64,000 nucleotides of DNA from JAKAWQ01 sp963745975 (GTDB lineage Bacteria > Pseudomonadota > Alphaproteobacteria > Acetobacterales > Acetobacteraceae), in contig CAVUZJ010000005.1 of assembly GCA_963745975.1 (NCBI GenBank), positions 496,001 to 560,000 of the forward strand. The letters run 5' to 3'. The notes under the pieces are model-generated. The model had not been told where the DNA came from. It worked only from the letters and a program-made list of their open reading frames with translations, and did no database searches. Positions 36,768 through 45,889 of the stretch are shown in pieces; positions within the stretch are counted from its first letter, which is position 1, and each line of letters opens with the position of its first letter. Position numbers and translations under genes: made by a program.

Positions 36768-38222
36768 ATGGCAGAGAGCGACGGCCGGACGGATCCGGAC
36801 TCCCCCTACGCGGCAATGCGCAGCCGCAAGCTCAGCCTCCTCATCCCGCTGATCGTCGCCTTCGCGTTCCTGATGGAGCAGCTCGACTCGACAATCGTGA
36901 CCACGGCGATCCCGGCGATGGCAAAGAGCCTCGGGGTGGGGCCGTTGCAGATGAGCGCGGCCGTCACGTCCTACATCCTGAGCCTCGCGGTGTTCATCCC
37001 GCTGAGCAGCTGGGTCGCCGACCGCTTCGGGACGCGGCGCGTCTTCGCGGTGGCACTTCTGATCTTCACCGCGGCCTCCGCGCTCTGCGGGCTGGCCCAG
37101 AGCCTGCCGGTCCTGGTCGCGATGCGGATACTGCAGGGCTTCGGCGGCGCGATGACGACGCCGGTGGGCCGGCTGATCCTGCTCCGCGCATTCCCGCGCG
37201 AGCAGCTCGTGCGGGCGATGACCTACATGTCGATCCCGGCCATCATCGGCCCGACCATCGGGCCGGTCCTGGGCGGCGTGCTGACGACCTATGTCAATTG
37301 GCGCTGGGTCTTCTACGTGAACGTGCCAATCGGCATCGTCGGCATCCTGCTCGCGCTCCGCTTCGTCGAGGACACGCGGGTCGCGAGGCCAGCACGGTTC
37401 GACGTCGCCGGCTTTGCGCTCTGCGGCATCGGGCTCGGCCTCATGCAGTTCGGGATCGAGAACCTCCGTCACCTCGTGCTGCCGCGGGGCGTCGTCATCG
37501 GCCTGGCGAGTGCGGGCGTGCTGCTGCTCGCGGCATACGTTCCCTATGCGCGCAACCGGCCGGGCGCGGCGCTCGACCTCAGCCTCTTCTCGATCCGCAC
37601 GTTCCGGATCAGCACGCTCGTCGGCGGCTTGAGCCGCACCGGCGTCAACGCCGTGCCGTTCATGCTGCCGCTGCTCTTCCAGATCGGGTTCGGGCTGAGC
37701 GCGGTGCAGTCGGGCCTGCTCACGTTCATCTCCAGCACCAGTGCGCTCGCGGTCCGCCCGGTCTCGGCATGGCTGCTGCGGAGGCTCGGCTTCCGCCGGC
37801 TGCTCGTGGGGAACGGCGTGGTGTGCGCGGGGGTGATCGCGAGCTTCGCCGCGATCGAGGCCGGCACGCCGCACTGGTTGGATTTCCTGATGGTGCTGCT
37901 GTTCGGGCTCGTGCGCAGCGTGCAGTTCATGATGACGAACACGCTCACCTACGCCGACACGCCGGCCGCCAAGCTCAGCAACAGCACCGCGCTCGGCGGC
38001 GTCATCCAGCAATTGACCGTCTCGTTCGGCGTCTCGATCGCGGCGGTTCTGCTCGGCGTGATCGCGGGACCGGGCCGCCAGCCGGACGTGGCCGACTTCC
38101 ACCTCGCTTTCCTGCTGGTGGCGCTGATCACGCTCCTCTCCGCACCGGGCTTTCTTCGCCTCCGCGAGGACGACGCGGAGCACGTGAGCGGCCGCCGCAA
38201 GGCGGAATTGCCGGCCGTATGA
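36768..38222 (+). CDS. MFS drug transporter, DHA2 (14-TM) family
   Basis: A 484-residue transporter with about 14 hydrophobic segments. The first helix has AFLMEQLDSTIVTTAIPAMA, the DHA2 signature, and the motif-A loop appears as SWVADRFGTRRVF between helices 2 and 3. Proton-coupled efflux of lipophilic drugs is typical, but the substrate is unknown and no TetR or MarR regulator is adjacent. It is convergent with the 2-hydroxyacid dehydrogenase gene, with 4 bp between the two stops. Confidence 0.93.
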   Translation: MAESDGRTDPDSPYAAMRSRKLSLLIPLIVAFAFLMEQLDSTIVTTAIPAMAKSLGVGPLQMSAAVTSYILSLAVFIPLSSWVADRFGTRRVFAVALLIFTAASALCGLAQSLPVLVAMRILQGFGGAMTTPVGRLILLRAFPREQLVRAMTYMSIPAIIGPTIGPVLGGVLTTYVNWRWVFYVNVPIGIVGILLALRFVEDTRVARPARFDVAGFALCGIGLGLMQFGIENLRHLVLPRGVVIGLASAGVLLLAAYVPYARNRPGAALDLSLFSIRTFRISTLVGGLSRTGVNAVPFMLPLLFQIGFGLSAVQSGLLTFISSTSALAVRPVSAWLLRRLGFRRLLVGNGVVCAGVIASFAAIEAGTPHWLDFLMVLLFGLVRSVQFMMTNTLTYADTPAAKLSNSTALGGVIQQLTVSFGVSIAAVLLGVIAGPGRQPDVADFHLAFLLVALITLLSAPGFLRLREDDAEHVSGRRKAELPAV

Positions 38223-38226
38223 CTTT

Positions 38227-39198
38227 CTAGCTCTTGAGCTCCGGGATCACCCACAAGGGAGGTTCGCCGCGGGCGACGCGCTGCACGTTGTCGAAGGCGT
38301 TGCGGAAGCGGCTAAATTGGTTGTCCCAGGTCGGGCCGGCGAAGTGGGGCGTGAGCACGATGTTGGCCAGCCCGAAGAGTTTGTTGTCGGCGGCGGGCGG
38401 CTCGCGGTCGAATACGTCGAGGCCGGCGCCGGCGATGGTGCCGTCGGCAAGCGCGGCGTGGAGCGCCTCCTCGTCCACCACGGGCCCGCGGCAGGTGTTG
38501 ATGAGGTAGGCCGTCCTTTTCATGAGCCGCAGTTCGGGCCCGCCGATCATGTGGCGCGTCCGGCGGGTGAGCGGCACGTGGAGCGAGACGATGTCGGAGC
38601 TTTGCAGAAGCTCGGCGAAAAGCCGGAATTTCACGCCGAGCGCGTCCGCGCGGTCCTCGCTCAGGCGGACGACGTCGTAGTACTGGACCGTCATGCCGAA
38701 GGCGCGGGCGAGCGCGGCGGTCTTCTTGCCGATGGTGCCGAGCCCGACGATGCCGAGGGTGCGGCCGTTGAGCTCGTAGAGGCGCACGCTTGCCACGTCG
38801 TTGCCGCGCCAGCGCCCGGAGACGACGTTCTCGTGCTGCCAGGGGAGCCTGCGGCACACGGCCAGCATCAGCAGCATCGCGTGCTCGGCGACCGCGACCG
38901 CGTTGGCGCCGCCGTTGTTGCATACCGGGACCTTGGCGCGGCGCGCGGCCTCTATGTCGACACGGTCGTAGCCGGCGGAGAGAAGCTGCACCAGCTTGAG
39001 CCTCGAGGCGGTGCGGTAGAACGCATCGTCCATCGGGACTTCGCCGGTGCCGAGCAGGTACTCCGTCTGCGGCAGGGCGGCGGCGAATTCGGGAGAACGG
39101 GGGGCGGCGGCCACGATTTCGAACTCGGCGGGCGCGAGCTCGTGCATCACGTCGAGGTCGGTCAGCGGATTGGCGGAGACGAGGATGCGCGCCACCAC
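38227..39198 (-). CDS. D-2-hydroxyacid dehydrogenase
   Basis: A 323-residue NAD(P)-dependent dehydrogenase. The cofactor loop is GIVGLGTIGKKTAALARAFG near 145-165; the catalytic arginine is in LINTCRGPVVDEEAL near 232, the glutamate in GLDVFDREPP, and the histidine in VLTPHFAGPTWDN near 283. Substrate cannot be fixed (phosphoglycerate, glyoxylate and related acids are options). There is no ATG: the GTG at 39198 has GGAAGGA just upstream; the GTG at 39195 is an alternative. It follows the solute-binding gene by 28 bp, likely in one operon. Confidence 0.92.
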   Translation of the reverse strand: MVARILVSANPLTDLDVMHELAPAEFEIVAAAPRSPEFAAALPQTEYLLGTGEVPMDDAFYRTASRLKLVQLLSAGYDRVDIEAARRAKVPVCNNGGANAVAVAEHAMLLMLAVCRRLPWQHENVVSGRWRGNDVASVRLYELNGRTLGIVGLGTIGKKTAALARAFGMTVQYYDVVRLSEDRADALGVKFRLFAELLQSSDIVSLHVPLTRRTRHMIGGPELRLMKRTAYLINTCRGPVVDEEALHAALADGTIAGAGLDVFDREPPAADNKLFGLANIVLTPHFAGPTWDNQFSRFRNAFDNVQRVARGEPPLWVIPELKS

Positions 39199-39226
39199 GG
39201 TTCCTTCCTCCGGGCCGTCTCGGGAA

Positions 39227-39973
39227 TCAGGCCGGGGGCGCGACGGAAAGGCCGCGCACCTTGTGCGCCGCGATGAGCTGCGCGACGAGGCCGGACGATT
39301 TCGCCCCCTCGACGAAATCGGCGAGGAATGCGGCGCCGGCGAGATTTTTCCGTGCCGTTCCGATCGCCTGCTGCACCGTGGCGAACCGCCCTTCGAGGAT
39401 GCGCGCGCCGGGCAGCCGCTCGAGCTCGGAGAGCAGCCGCGGCCGGAGGCCGGCGAGCGCATCGAGCTTGTCGCGGATGAAGACCTCGTAGGCGGAATCG
39501 AGGGTTTCCGTGCGGACGAGCGTCGCGTGCCGGATGTTGCGATCGAGCCAGAGGCCGTAGGCGCTGCGGCCGGTCACGGCGATCCGCACGCCGGGCGCAT
39601 CGACGTCGGTGATCGCGGCGAGGGGCGAGCCGGGCGGAACGAGGTAGGTGGCTTCGATTTCGGCGTAGGCGGCGGTGAAGGCGATGGTCTCGGCGCGCTG
39701 CGGCTCGGCGCCGATCAGCCCGATATCCCAGACGCCGTTGCCTGCCTGGTCCGCGAGCGCGCCGGGCGATTTGAAGGACACGTACTTGACCGGCACGCCG
39801 AGCCGGCGCGCGACCTCGCGCGCCATGTCGGGGGCGACGCCTTCGGGATCGCCCGCCTCGGTCCGGCCGCTCACGAGCAGGAAGTTGGAGAGGTTGATGC
39901 CGGCGCGGAGGACGCCCGTCGGCGCAAGCTCGGCAAGGATTTCCGGCGACATGAAATTCTGGCACTCCGGCAT
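39227..39973 (-). CDS. Family 3 solute-binding protein, no signal peptide
   Basis: A 248-residue protein with the amino-acid-binding (SBP_bac_3) fold: LRAGINLSNFLLV, EGVAPDMAREVARRLGVPVKY and WDIGLIGAEPQRAETIAFT are characteristic. There is no hydrophobic export signal at either the ATG at 39973 or the later ATG at 39952, and no ABC permease nearby. It probably acts in the cytoplasm, perhaps as a ligand sensor or an enzyme such as a cyclohexadienyl dehydratase relative. Coupling with the 2-hydroxyacid dehydrogenase gene suggests a shared substrate; this is inference. Confidence 0.82.
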   Translation of the reverse strand: MPECQNFMSPEILAELAPTGVLRAGINLSNFLLVSGRTEAGDPEGVAPDMAREVARRLGVPVKYVSFKSPGALADQAGNGVWDIGLIGAEPQRAETIAFTAAYAEIEATYLVPPGSPLAAITDVDAPGVRIAVTGRSAYGLWLDRNIRHATLVRTETLDSAYEVFIRDKLDALAGLRPRLLSELERLPGARILEGRFATVQQAIGTARKNLAGAAFLADFVEGAKSSGLVAQLIAAHKVRGLSVAPPA

Positions 39974-40198
39974 GGGATCGGCGCCATCCTAGGGTCGGCC
40001 GCGCGCGCGGGGCAATGCCGGGGCGCCGATCGGCACGCTTGGGCGCGGGGCCCCCTGAACCAAAGTATAATCGCCCGGCTCGCGCAATCGTCGCATGGTT
40101 GGCGCTTGCCCACGATGTCGCTCCGCGCCGGGGGTCTTCGAGCGCGGCGCGCCATCGTTCTCTATTCCTGGCCGGAATCCTGGCCAGACGGGGGTCGC

Positions 40199-40597
40199 GT
40201 GCCGAAAGCCGGGCCGCTCATTGCGATCGTCGACGACAACTCTTCGATGCGCGAGGCGATAGGCGGGCTCGTGGAGTCCGTGGGATACAGGGCGGCGTCC
40301 GCCGCGTCCGCGGAGGAGTTCCTGGGCTCGCGCCATGTGCATCGCACGTCCTGCCTGATTGCGGACATGCAGATGCCGGGGATGACCGGGCTCGAGCTGC
40401 ATCAGCGCCTGTCGGCTGCCGGGAAAGGCATTCCAACCATCCTGATTACGGCGTATCCTGACGAGCGCGTTCGGGAGCGCGCGCTGGCTGCGGGCGTCGT
40501 CGGCTACCTCGCCAAGCCGTTCGACGAAGATGATCTGCTCGCTTGCATCGGCTCGGCGCTGGCGCCGGCAAGCGGCGGACGCCCGGACGGACGCTGA
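40199..40597 (+). CDS. FixJ-type stand-alone response regulator receiver
   Basis: A 132-residue single receiver domain: acidic pocket IAIVDDNSSMREAIGGL, phospho-acceptor aspartate in CLIADMQMPGMTGLEL near 58, threonine in TILITAYPDERVRERAL, lysine in VGYLAKPFDEDDL. It resembles FixJ receivers but lacks the LuxR-type output domain. The start is GTG at 40199; an upstream longer frame is unsupported. It begins a three-gene same-strand set with the MEDS and histidine kinase genes, 20 bp before the former. Confidence 0.88.
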   Translation: MPKAGPLIAIVDDNSSMREAIGGLVESVGYRAASAASAEEFLGSRHVHRTSCLIADMQMPGMTGLELHQRLSAAGKGIPTILITAYPDERVRERALAAGVVGYLAKPFDEDDLLACIGSALAPASGGRPDGR

Positions 40598-40617
40598 TGA
40601 GCGGCAGGGGGTGAGAG

Positions 40618-41259
40618 ATGGAAATGGACAGCGGTTCGGTGCAGTGCGCCGGAGGCCATCTCGGCCAGCACCGGCACATTTGCGCTTTCTTCAACGGCAT
40701 CGACGAGGAGCACCGGGTGCTTCGCTCGTTCTTCAAGGAGGGGTTCGAGCGGGGGGACAAGGCCTTCCACATCGTCGACCCCGAGTTGCGGGAGGAACAT
40801 TTGAGACGGCTTGCCGAAGCCGGCATCGAGGTGGACCGGGCGATGAGCACGGGCCAGCTCGAGATCCGGCGCTGGCAGGACGCCTATTTGCGCGACGGCC
40901 GCTTCGATCAGGACGCGATGCTGGCTCTGCTCGAAGAGGTGCTGCAATCGGGGGCGGCGGCCGGTTTTCCGCTCACCCGGTTCGTCTCGCGCGTGGAAGC
41001 GGGGCTGATCGACAAGGCGGGCGTGGAGAGCTGGCTGGAATACGAGACGCGGGTCAACTACGTGGTTCCCAAATACGATGATCCGGTCATCTGCGTCTAC
41101 GACCTGTCGAAGTTCAGCGCGGCCATGGTGATGGACATGCTGCGGACGCACCCGGTCCTGATCGTGGGCGAGGTACTGCAGGAGAATCCGTTCTTCGTTC
41201 CTCCCGACCAGTTCCTGCTCGAGATCCGCGAGAGGAGGCGATCCGCACGAGCGCACTGA
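40618..41259 (+). CDS. MEDS (DcmR-type sensory) domain protein
   Basis: A 213-residue protein made wholly of a MEDS domain (methanogen/methylotroph DcmR sensory domain): HRHICAFFNGIDEEHRVLRS, FFKEGFERGDKAFHIVD, DPVICVYDLSKFSA and THPVLIVGEVLQENPFFVPP are its main blocks. The domain is RecA-like in fold prediction and is found in regulators such as DcmR and with histidine kinases; its ligand is unknown. No DNA-binding part is attached. It sits between a lone receiver and a kinase, so it likely feeds the kinase or carries its input. Confidence 0.87.
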   Translation: MEMDSGSVQCAGGHLGQHRHICAFFNGIDEEHRVLRSFFKEGFERGDKAFHIVDPELREEHLRRLAEAGIEVDRAMSTGQLEIRRWQDAYLRDGRFDQDAMLALLEEVLQSGAAAGFPLTRFVSRVEAGLIDKAGVESWLEYETRVNYVVPKYDDPVICVYDLSKFSAAMVMDMLRTHPVLIVGEVLQENPFFVPPDQFLLEIRERRRSARAH

Positions 41260-41269
41260 TCGCAAGCCC

Positions 41270-43330
41270 ATGAAGGCAGGTCCCGAGGCGGAGGTCCTCA
41301 GGCTCAGGACGGCGCTCAGGGACCTCGTGGCGCTCTCGACCGCCCCGGCGGTGTGGGTCGGGCGGGAACCGGCCGGCATCGCCGTCGGGCTCGCTGACCT
41401 GCTGGTCAATTCGCTGCACCTCGATTTCGCTTTCGTGCGCCTCAGCGATCCCGAGGGGGGTGCCGCAGTCGAGATCGCGGAGGGAAGCGCGTGGCCGGCG
41501 TTTCCGGAGTGGCTCAGGCATCATCTCGCCGTCGACGGGCGCCTCTCGCAGCGGGAAATCGTTCGCGATACCGGCGACGGCGCGGAGCCATGCCGCGGCA
41601 TTGTCATCCCCATCGGCGTCGATGCCGAGGGCGGGCTGGTTGCGGCGGCATCCAATGACGCGGATTTTCCCACCGAAATCGACCAGATCCTGCTCTCGGT
41701 GGCCGCCAATCATGCCGCGACGGCATTTCGGACGGCTCGCCTCGTCCATCGGCACCGCCGCGCCGAGGACGCGGTGCGCGAGAGCGAGCGGCAGCTTCGC
41801 AAGGCCCGCGACGAGCTCGAGACGAAGGTCGCGGAGCGGACCGCCGAGCTGCGACGGAGCGAAGCCTATCTCGCCGAAGCGCAGAGGCTGAGCCACACCG
41901 GCAGCTTCGGCTGGGACGTTGCCGGCGGCAGGCTCTACTGGTCCGACGAGACCTTCCGCATCTTTGAATGCGACCGGCCCGAAGAGCCGACATTGGAGCT
42001 CGTGCTCCAAAGAACGCATCCGGACGACAGAGCTCACGTTCAGCGAACGATCGACCGTGCGGCGCAGGAAGGGAGGGATTTCGATTCGGAACATCGGCTG
42101 CTGATGCAGGACGGCTCGGTCAAGCACCTCAAGGTCGTGGGCCATGCCTCGAAGGGAGCGGGCTCCGGAACGCCGGGATTCCTGGGAGCGATCACGGATA
42201 TCACGGAGCAGAGGCACGCGGAGGAGATCCTGCGGCGGAACGAGGCTTATCTGTCGGAAGCGCAAAAGCTGAGCCATACGGGCAGTTGGGCATCGATCCC
42301 GGCCAAAGGCGAAATCACCTACTGGTCCGAGGAGACGTTCCGCGTGCTGGGTTTCGATCCCTTGCGGCCGCTGCCGCGATTTGAGGAGTTCCTGCTGCGC
42401 ATCCATCCGGACGACCAGGCTCCAACCAGGGAAAGATACGCGACGGCGGTCCGGGACAAGGCGGACTACGCAACGAGCTATCGGATCGTGCATCCGAGCG
42501 GCGAGATCCGGGATATTCAGGTCATCGGCCACCCCGTTCTCGGCCCGTCCGGCGATGTGGTTGAATTCGTGGGCACCGTGATGGACGTGACCGAGCGAAG
42601 GCGGGCGGAGGAAGAACGGCAGGCCCTCGCACACGCCCATCGGATCACCACGATGGGGCAGCTCGCCGCCTCGATCGCGCATGAGGTCAATCAGCCGATC
42701 GCGGCAGTGCTCACCAATGCGCAGGCCGCGTTGCGCTGGCTCGATCGGGAGCCGCCCGACGGAGAGGAGGTGCGGCGGGGAATTGGCCGGATCATCCGGG
42801 ACGGGAGGCGGGCCGGCGAGGTGATCGACGGGATTCGCGCGCTCGTCAGCAAGGCGCGCCCGCGCAAGGACAGGCTCGACATCAACCATACGATCCTCGA
42901 AGTGATCGATATGACGCGGACCGAGATGGCGAGGAACGGGGTCTTGCTCAGGACCCGGCTTGCGCCGGCGCTGCCGCCGGTTGAAGGAGACCGGGTGCAG
43001 CTGCAGCAGGTCATGCTCAACCTCATCCTCAATGCCGTCGAAGCGATGAGCGGCGTGTGCGAAGGCTCGCGGGAGCTCTCGATCGGCACCGAGGCGGATG
43101 GCGAGAGCGACGTGCGGGTCGCGGTGCAGGATTCGGGACCGGGGCTGACCCCGGAGAGTTTCGAGCGCCTGTTCGATGCGTTCTACACGACCAAGCCGGG
43201 CGGGATGGGCCTCGGATTATCGATCTGCCGTTCGATCATCGAGGCGCACTGGGGCCGGATGTGGGCAGCGCCGAGCGTGCCGAACGGCGTGACCTTCCAG
43301 TTCACGCTGCCGCGGCAAGGCGCGCCGTGA
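41270..43330 (+). CDS. GAF-PAS-PAS sensor histidine kinase
   Basis: A 686-residue soluble kinase with no membrane helices. Residues about 1-160 form a GAF-like domain, about 160-200 a coiled coil, then two related PAS/PAC units (LAEAQRLSHTGSFGWDVAGG and LSEAQKLSHTGSWASIP mark their starts, to about 445). The phospho-accepting histidine is in LAASIAHEVNQPIAAVLTNA near 470; the ATPase domain shows NLILNAVEAMSG, DSGPGL and TTKPGGMGLGLSICRSIIEA. The two PAS units look like an internal duplication. The likely partner is the receiver two genes upstream. Confidence 0.93.
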   Translation: MKAGPEAEVLRLRTALRDLVALSTAPAVWVGREPAGIAVGLADLLVNSLHLDFAFVRLSDPEGGAAVEIAEGSAWPAFPEWLRHHLAVDGRLSQREIVRDTGDGAEPCRGIVIPIGVDAEGGLVAAASNDADFPTEIDQILLSVAANHAATAFRTARLVHRHRRAEDAVRESERQLRKARDELETKVAERTAELRRSEAYLAEAQRLSHTGSFGWDVAGGRLYWSDETFRIFECDRPEEPTLELVLQRTHPDDRAHVQRTIDRAAQEGRDFDSEHRLLMQDGSVKHLKVVGHASKGAGSGTPGFLGAITDITEQRHAEEILRRNEAYLSEAQKLSHTGSWASIPAKGEITYWSEETFRVLGFDPLRPLPRFEEFLLRIHPDDQAPTRERYATAVRDKADYATSYRIVHPSGEIRDIQVIGHPVLGPSGDVVEFVGTVMDVTERRRAEEERQALAHAHRITTMGQLAASIAHEVNQPIAAVLTNAQAALRWLDREPPDGEEVRRGIGRIIRDGRRAGEVIDGIRALVSKARPRKDRLDINHTILEVIDMTRTEMARNGVLLRTRLAPALPPVEGDRVQLQQVMLNLILNAVEAMSGVCEGSRELSIGTEADGESDVRVAVQDSGPGLTPESFERLFDAFYTTKPGGMGLGLSICRSIIEAHWGRMWAAPSVPNGVTFQFTLPRQGAP

Positions 43331-43371
43331 GCGCGGTATGGGCCGCGGCGTGGGCGGACATTCGCCCCAGG

Positions 43372-44268
43372 TCAATCAACGCCCACCCGAGTACCAGGAT
43401 TTTGAAAGGCTCTCTCAAGCGGGCGGAACAGGATCGCCGCACCGCCGGCGGAGGATGGGCTGACGAGGAGGCCGGTGGGGAGGGTTTGGTGGGGGGTGGC
43501 GTGGTCGGCGAGGATTCGGGTGATCGCGGCGTTGTTGTCGTCGGTGGTGATGGCGATGCCGGCGATGAAGGGGAGCGAGGGGATTGTGGTGCCGGGGAGT
43601 GCTACGGGGGGGAGGATGCGGACGCGGCCACAGGGAAGGGCCAGCGCGAAGCCGCCGGCGGGATCCGGGGTGACCGGGAGGCCGGCGAGGCGCGAGAAGC
43701 GGGCGGCGGTTTCGGCGGGAGCGGCAGAGGCGATGGTGACTTCGGCCAGCGCGATGGCGTGGTTGGGGTGGGAGAGGAAGCGTTCCTGCCGGATCGCTTC
43801 GGGCGTGAGGTGGCGGATGAGGAAGATGCGGCCTTCGGGCGCGTCGGGAAGGATGAGGCGGGCGGAGCGGGCTTGGGGGCCCGCTTGGTTCGCGTCGTCC
43901 ACCGGGCGCTCGAGATAGGCGATGCCTTGGATGAGGATACCGGCGGCGCGCATGCGGGCGAGGTTCGTCTCCTCGTCGTCGATGCCAAGCGCGATGATGT
44001 GCAGGCCCGAATAGCGGGCGAGGGAGAATTCGAGCGAGTTGGTAAAGGATTGCGGATCGACGATGGCGATCAGCTCGATATAGCCCTCGCGCAGCATGGC
44101 GCAGCGGTTGCCGGTGCCGAAGGGCACGATCGGGCCTTCAGGCGTGCGGCGGCCGGAGTGGCGGGCGGGCGGCGTGAGGGTGAAGCCGAGGCGCTCGTAG
44201 GCGGCGGAGAGAGCGGCGAGGTCGGCGCCGGCGATGCCGACATGGTCGAGCGCCTGGGCGGTGTTCAC
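43372..44268 (-). CDS. VOC/glyoxalase-like domain protein
   Basis: A 298-residue protein with the glyoxalase-like fold: LDHVGIAGADLAALSAAYER at the start, then FGTGNRCAMLREGYIELIAI, with a second VOC half beginning near HPNHAIALAEVTIASA. The paired half-domains fit the Glyoxalase_3 family, possibly with a metal site, but no substrate is evident. The start codon is GTG at 44268 overlapping the stop of the GST gene (GTGA). The last third is repetitive in codon use but otherwise ordinary. Confidence 0.82.
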   Translation of the reverse strand: MNTAQALDHVGIAGADLAALSAAYERLGFTLTPPARHSGRRTPEGPIVPFGTGNRCAMLREGYIELIAIVDPQSFTNSLEFSLARYSGLHIIALGIDDEETNLARMRAAGILIQGIAYLERPVDDANQAGPQARSARLILPDAPEGRIFLIRHLTPEAIRQERFLSHPNHAIALAEVTIASAAPAETAARFSRLAGLPVTPDPAGGFALALPCGRVRILPPVALPGTTIPSLPFIAGIAITTDDNNAAITRILADHATPHQTLPTGLLVSPSSAGGAAILFRPLERAFQNPGTRVGVD

Positions 44269-44927
44269 GCGAGCTCGGCCTCGTATTTGGTGATGCGCCA
44301 TTCCTCGGGCTCGCGCGCGGCCGCCTCGTACCAGGCGGAGACGAGGGGGTGGGCGCGGACGGCGTCGCAATAGGCGCGCGTGGCGGGGGAAATCTCGGGC
44401 TCGTAGGTGAGGAAGCGCGTGACGACGGGCGCGTACATCACGTCCGCAGCGGTGAAGGCCACACCGAAGAGGTAGGGGCCGGCGGCGCCGAAGCGAGCGC
44501 GGGTTTCCTGCCAGAGCGTCTCGATGCGGGCGATGTCGGCGAGCGCGCCATCCGTGCGGCCGCGGCCGGCGAGGGCGCGGCCGAGGCTCATCGGCATCGA
44601 CTGGCGAAGGGCTGCGAACCCCGCGTGCATCTCGGCCGCGATCGCGCGGGCCTGGGCGCGCGCGGCGCGGTCGGCGGGCCAGAGCGCGGGGAAGAGCTCG
44701 GCGCAGTATTCGCAAATCGCGAGGCTTTCCCAGACGGCGATGCCGCGGTGCTCGAGATAGGGCACGAAGCCGGAGGGGGAGCGGGCCTTGACCTCGGGCG
44801 TGACGCCGCCGGCGAGGCGGATCACTTCCTCGGTGACGTCGAGGCCGGCGGCGCGGACGGCGAGCCAGCCGCGCAGGCTCCAGGAGGAATGGCGGCGGGT
44901 TCCGATGATGAGGCGGCCTTCGGACAT
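44265..44927 (-). CDS. Glutathione S-transferase family protein
   Basis: A 220-residue GST. The thioredoxin-like N-terminal domain starts LIIGTRRHSSWSLRGWLAVR, with the SPSGFVPYLEHRGIAVWESL glutathione-binding turn including cis-proline and the ES pair; the helical C-terminal half has FTAADVMYAPVVTRF. The ATG at 44927 is preceded by AAGGAG at 7 bp and is chosen over 44954. It is coupled with the VOC gene, both suited to handling electrophiles or glutathione adducts. Confidence 0.92.
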   Translation of the reverse strand: MSEGRLIIGTRRHSSWSLRGWLAVRAAGLDVTEEVIRLAGGVTPEVKARSPSGFVPYLEHRGIAVWESLAICEYCAELFPALWPADRAARAQARAIAAEMHAGFAALRQSMPMSLGRALAGRGRTDGALADIARIETLWQETRARFGAAGPYLFGVAFTAADVMYAPVVTRFLTYEPEISPATRAYCDAVRAHPLVSAWYEAAAREPEEWRITKYEAELA

Positions 44928-45127
44928 GCGGGGCTCCTTGCGCGGCCGGACCATGCCACGGCGGCGGGCGGGCGCAACAGGGCACCCAGGGCCTTGCTTT
45001 CCGCCGGCCCCTCGGCTAAGCCGCCGCCCTTCCTTGCGGAGGGCGCCGGCATCGCCCTTCGCTATGCCCAGCCCCCTTTGGGGTGGAAGCGTTGCTTCGG
45101 GGCCGATCCAGCCAGAGGGAGAATGAA

Positions 45128-45598
45128 ATGCCGCTCTACGAATGCGTGCTGATCGCGCGCAACGATGCGACGCAGCAGCAGGTCGATGCGCTCGCCGACC
45201 AGATCACCGCCGGCATGGAAGCCGCCGGCGGGGCGGTGAAGAAGCGCGAATACTGGGGCCTGCGCAATCTCGCCTACCGGATCAAGAAGAACCGCAAGGG
45301 GCACTATCTGCTGCTCGGGCTCGATGCATTGCCGCCCGCCGTCAACGAGATGGAGCGGCAGCTTCGCATCAACGAGGACGTGCTCCGGTTCCTCACCATC
45401 CGCGTGCCGGCGATCGAGGAAGCGCCCTCGGCCATCCTTTCCCGCCGGTCGGACGACCGGGAGCGCGGCTTCCGCGGGCCGAAGCCGGCCGGCCGCTTCG
45501 ATTCAGGGCGGCGGCGCTACGACGAGCGCGAGGAGTTCCGCGCCCGGCCCGAGCGGGAGGAAGAGTTCCGCCCGGGCGAACCGGCGGCGGAGGAATAG
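45128..45598 (+). CDS. rpsF: 30S ribosomal protein S6
   Basis: A 156-residue S6. The core (MPLYECVLIARNDATQQQVD, KREYWGLRNLAYRIKKNRKG, RQLRINEDVLRFLTIRV) is followed by a long charged Arg/Glu tail, as in many alphaproteobacteria. It binds S18 in the 30S platform. The ATG at 45128 follows an AGAGGGAGAA ribosome site. It heads the rpsF-rpsR-rplI operon. Confidence 0.98.
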   Translation: MPLYECVLIARNDATQQQVDALADQITAGMEAAGGAVKKREYWGLRNLAYRIKKNRKGHYLLLGLDALPPAVNEMERQLRINEDVLRFLTIRVPAIEEAPSAILSRRSDDRERGFRGPKPAGRFDSGRRRYDEREEFRARPEREEEFRPGEPAAEE

Positions 45599-45601
45599 AG
45601 C

Positions 45602-45877
45602 ATGTCCGAATCGAGCGAGATCAACCCGGCTGCCCGCCGCCCCGCGGTGGGCGCACGGCGGCCCTTCTACCGGCGCCGCAAGTCCTGCCCGTTCTCCGGC
45701 CCGAACGCGCCCAAGATCGACTACAAAGACGTGCGGCTGCTTTCGCGGTTCCTCTCGGAGCGGGGGAAGATCGTGCCGAGCCGCATCACCGCGGTCTCCG
45801 CGAAGCGCCAGCGGGAGCTGGCGCTGGCGATCAAGCGGGCGCGCTTCCTGGCACTCCTGCCCTACGTCGTGGCCTGA
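45602..45877 (+). CDS. rpsR: 30S ribosomal protein S18
   Basis: A 91-residue S18 with RRKSCPFSGPNAPKIDYKDV, LLSRFLSERGKIVPSRITAV and the KRQRELALAIKRARFLALLP end. It lies 3 bp after rpsF and 12 bp before rplI. Length and all signature positions are normal. Confidence 0.98.
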   Translation: MSESSEINPAARRPAVGARRPFYRRRKSCPFSGPNAPKIDYKDVRLLSRFLSERGKIVPSRITAVSAKRQRELALAIKRARFLALLPYVVA

Positions 45878-45889
45878 GGGAGCGCGGCG

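Noticed and set aside
36297..38183. Minus-strand 628-codon frame opposite the MFS gene
   Set aside because: His/Glu/Arg-rich shadow of the transporter; no motif.
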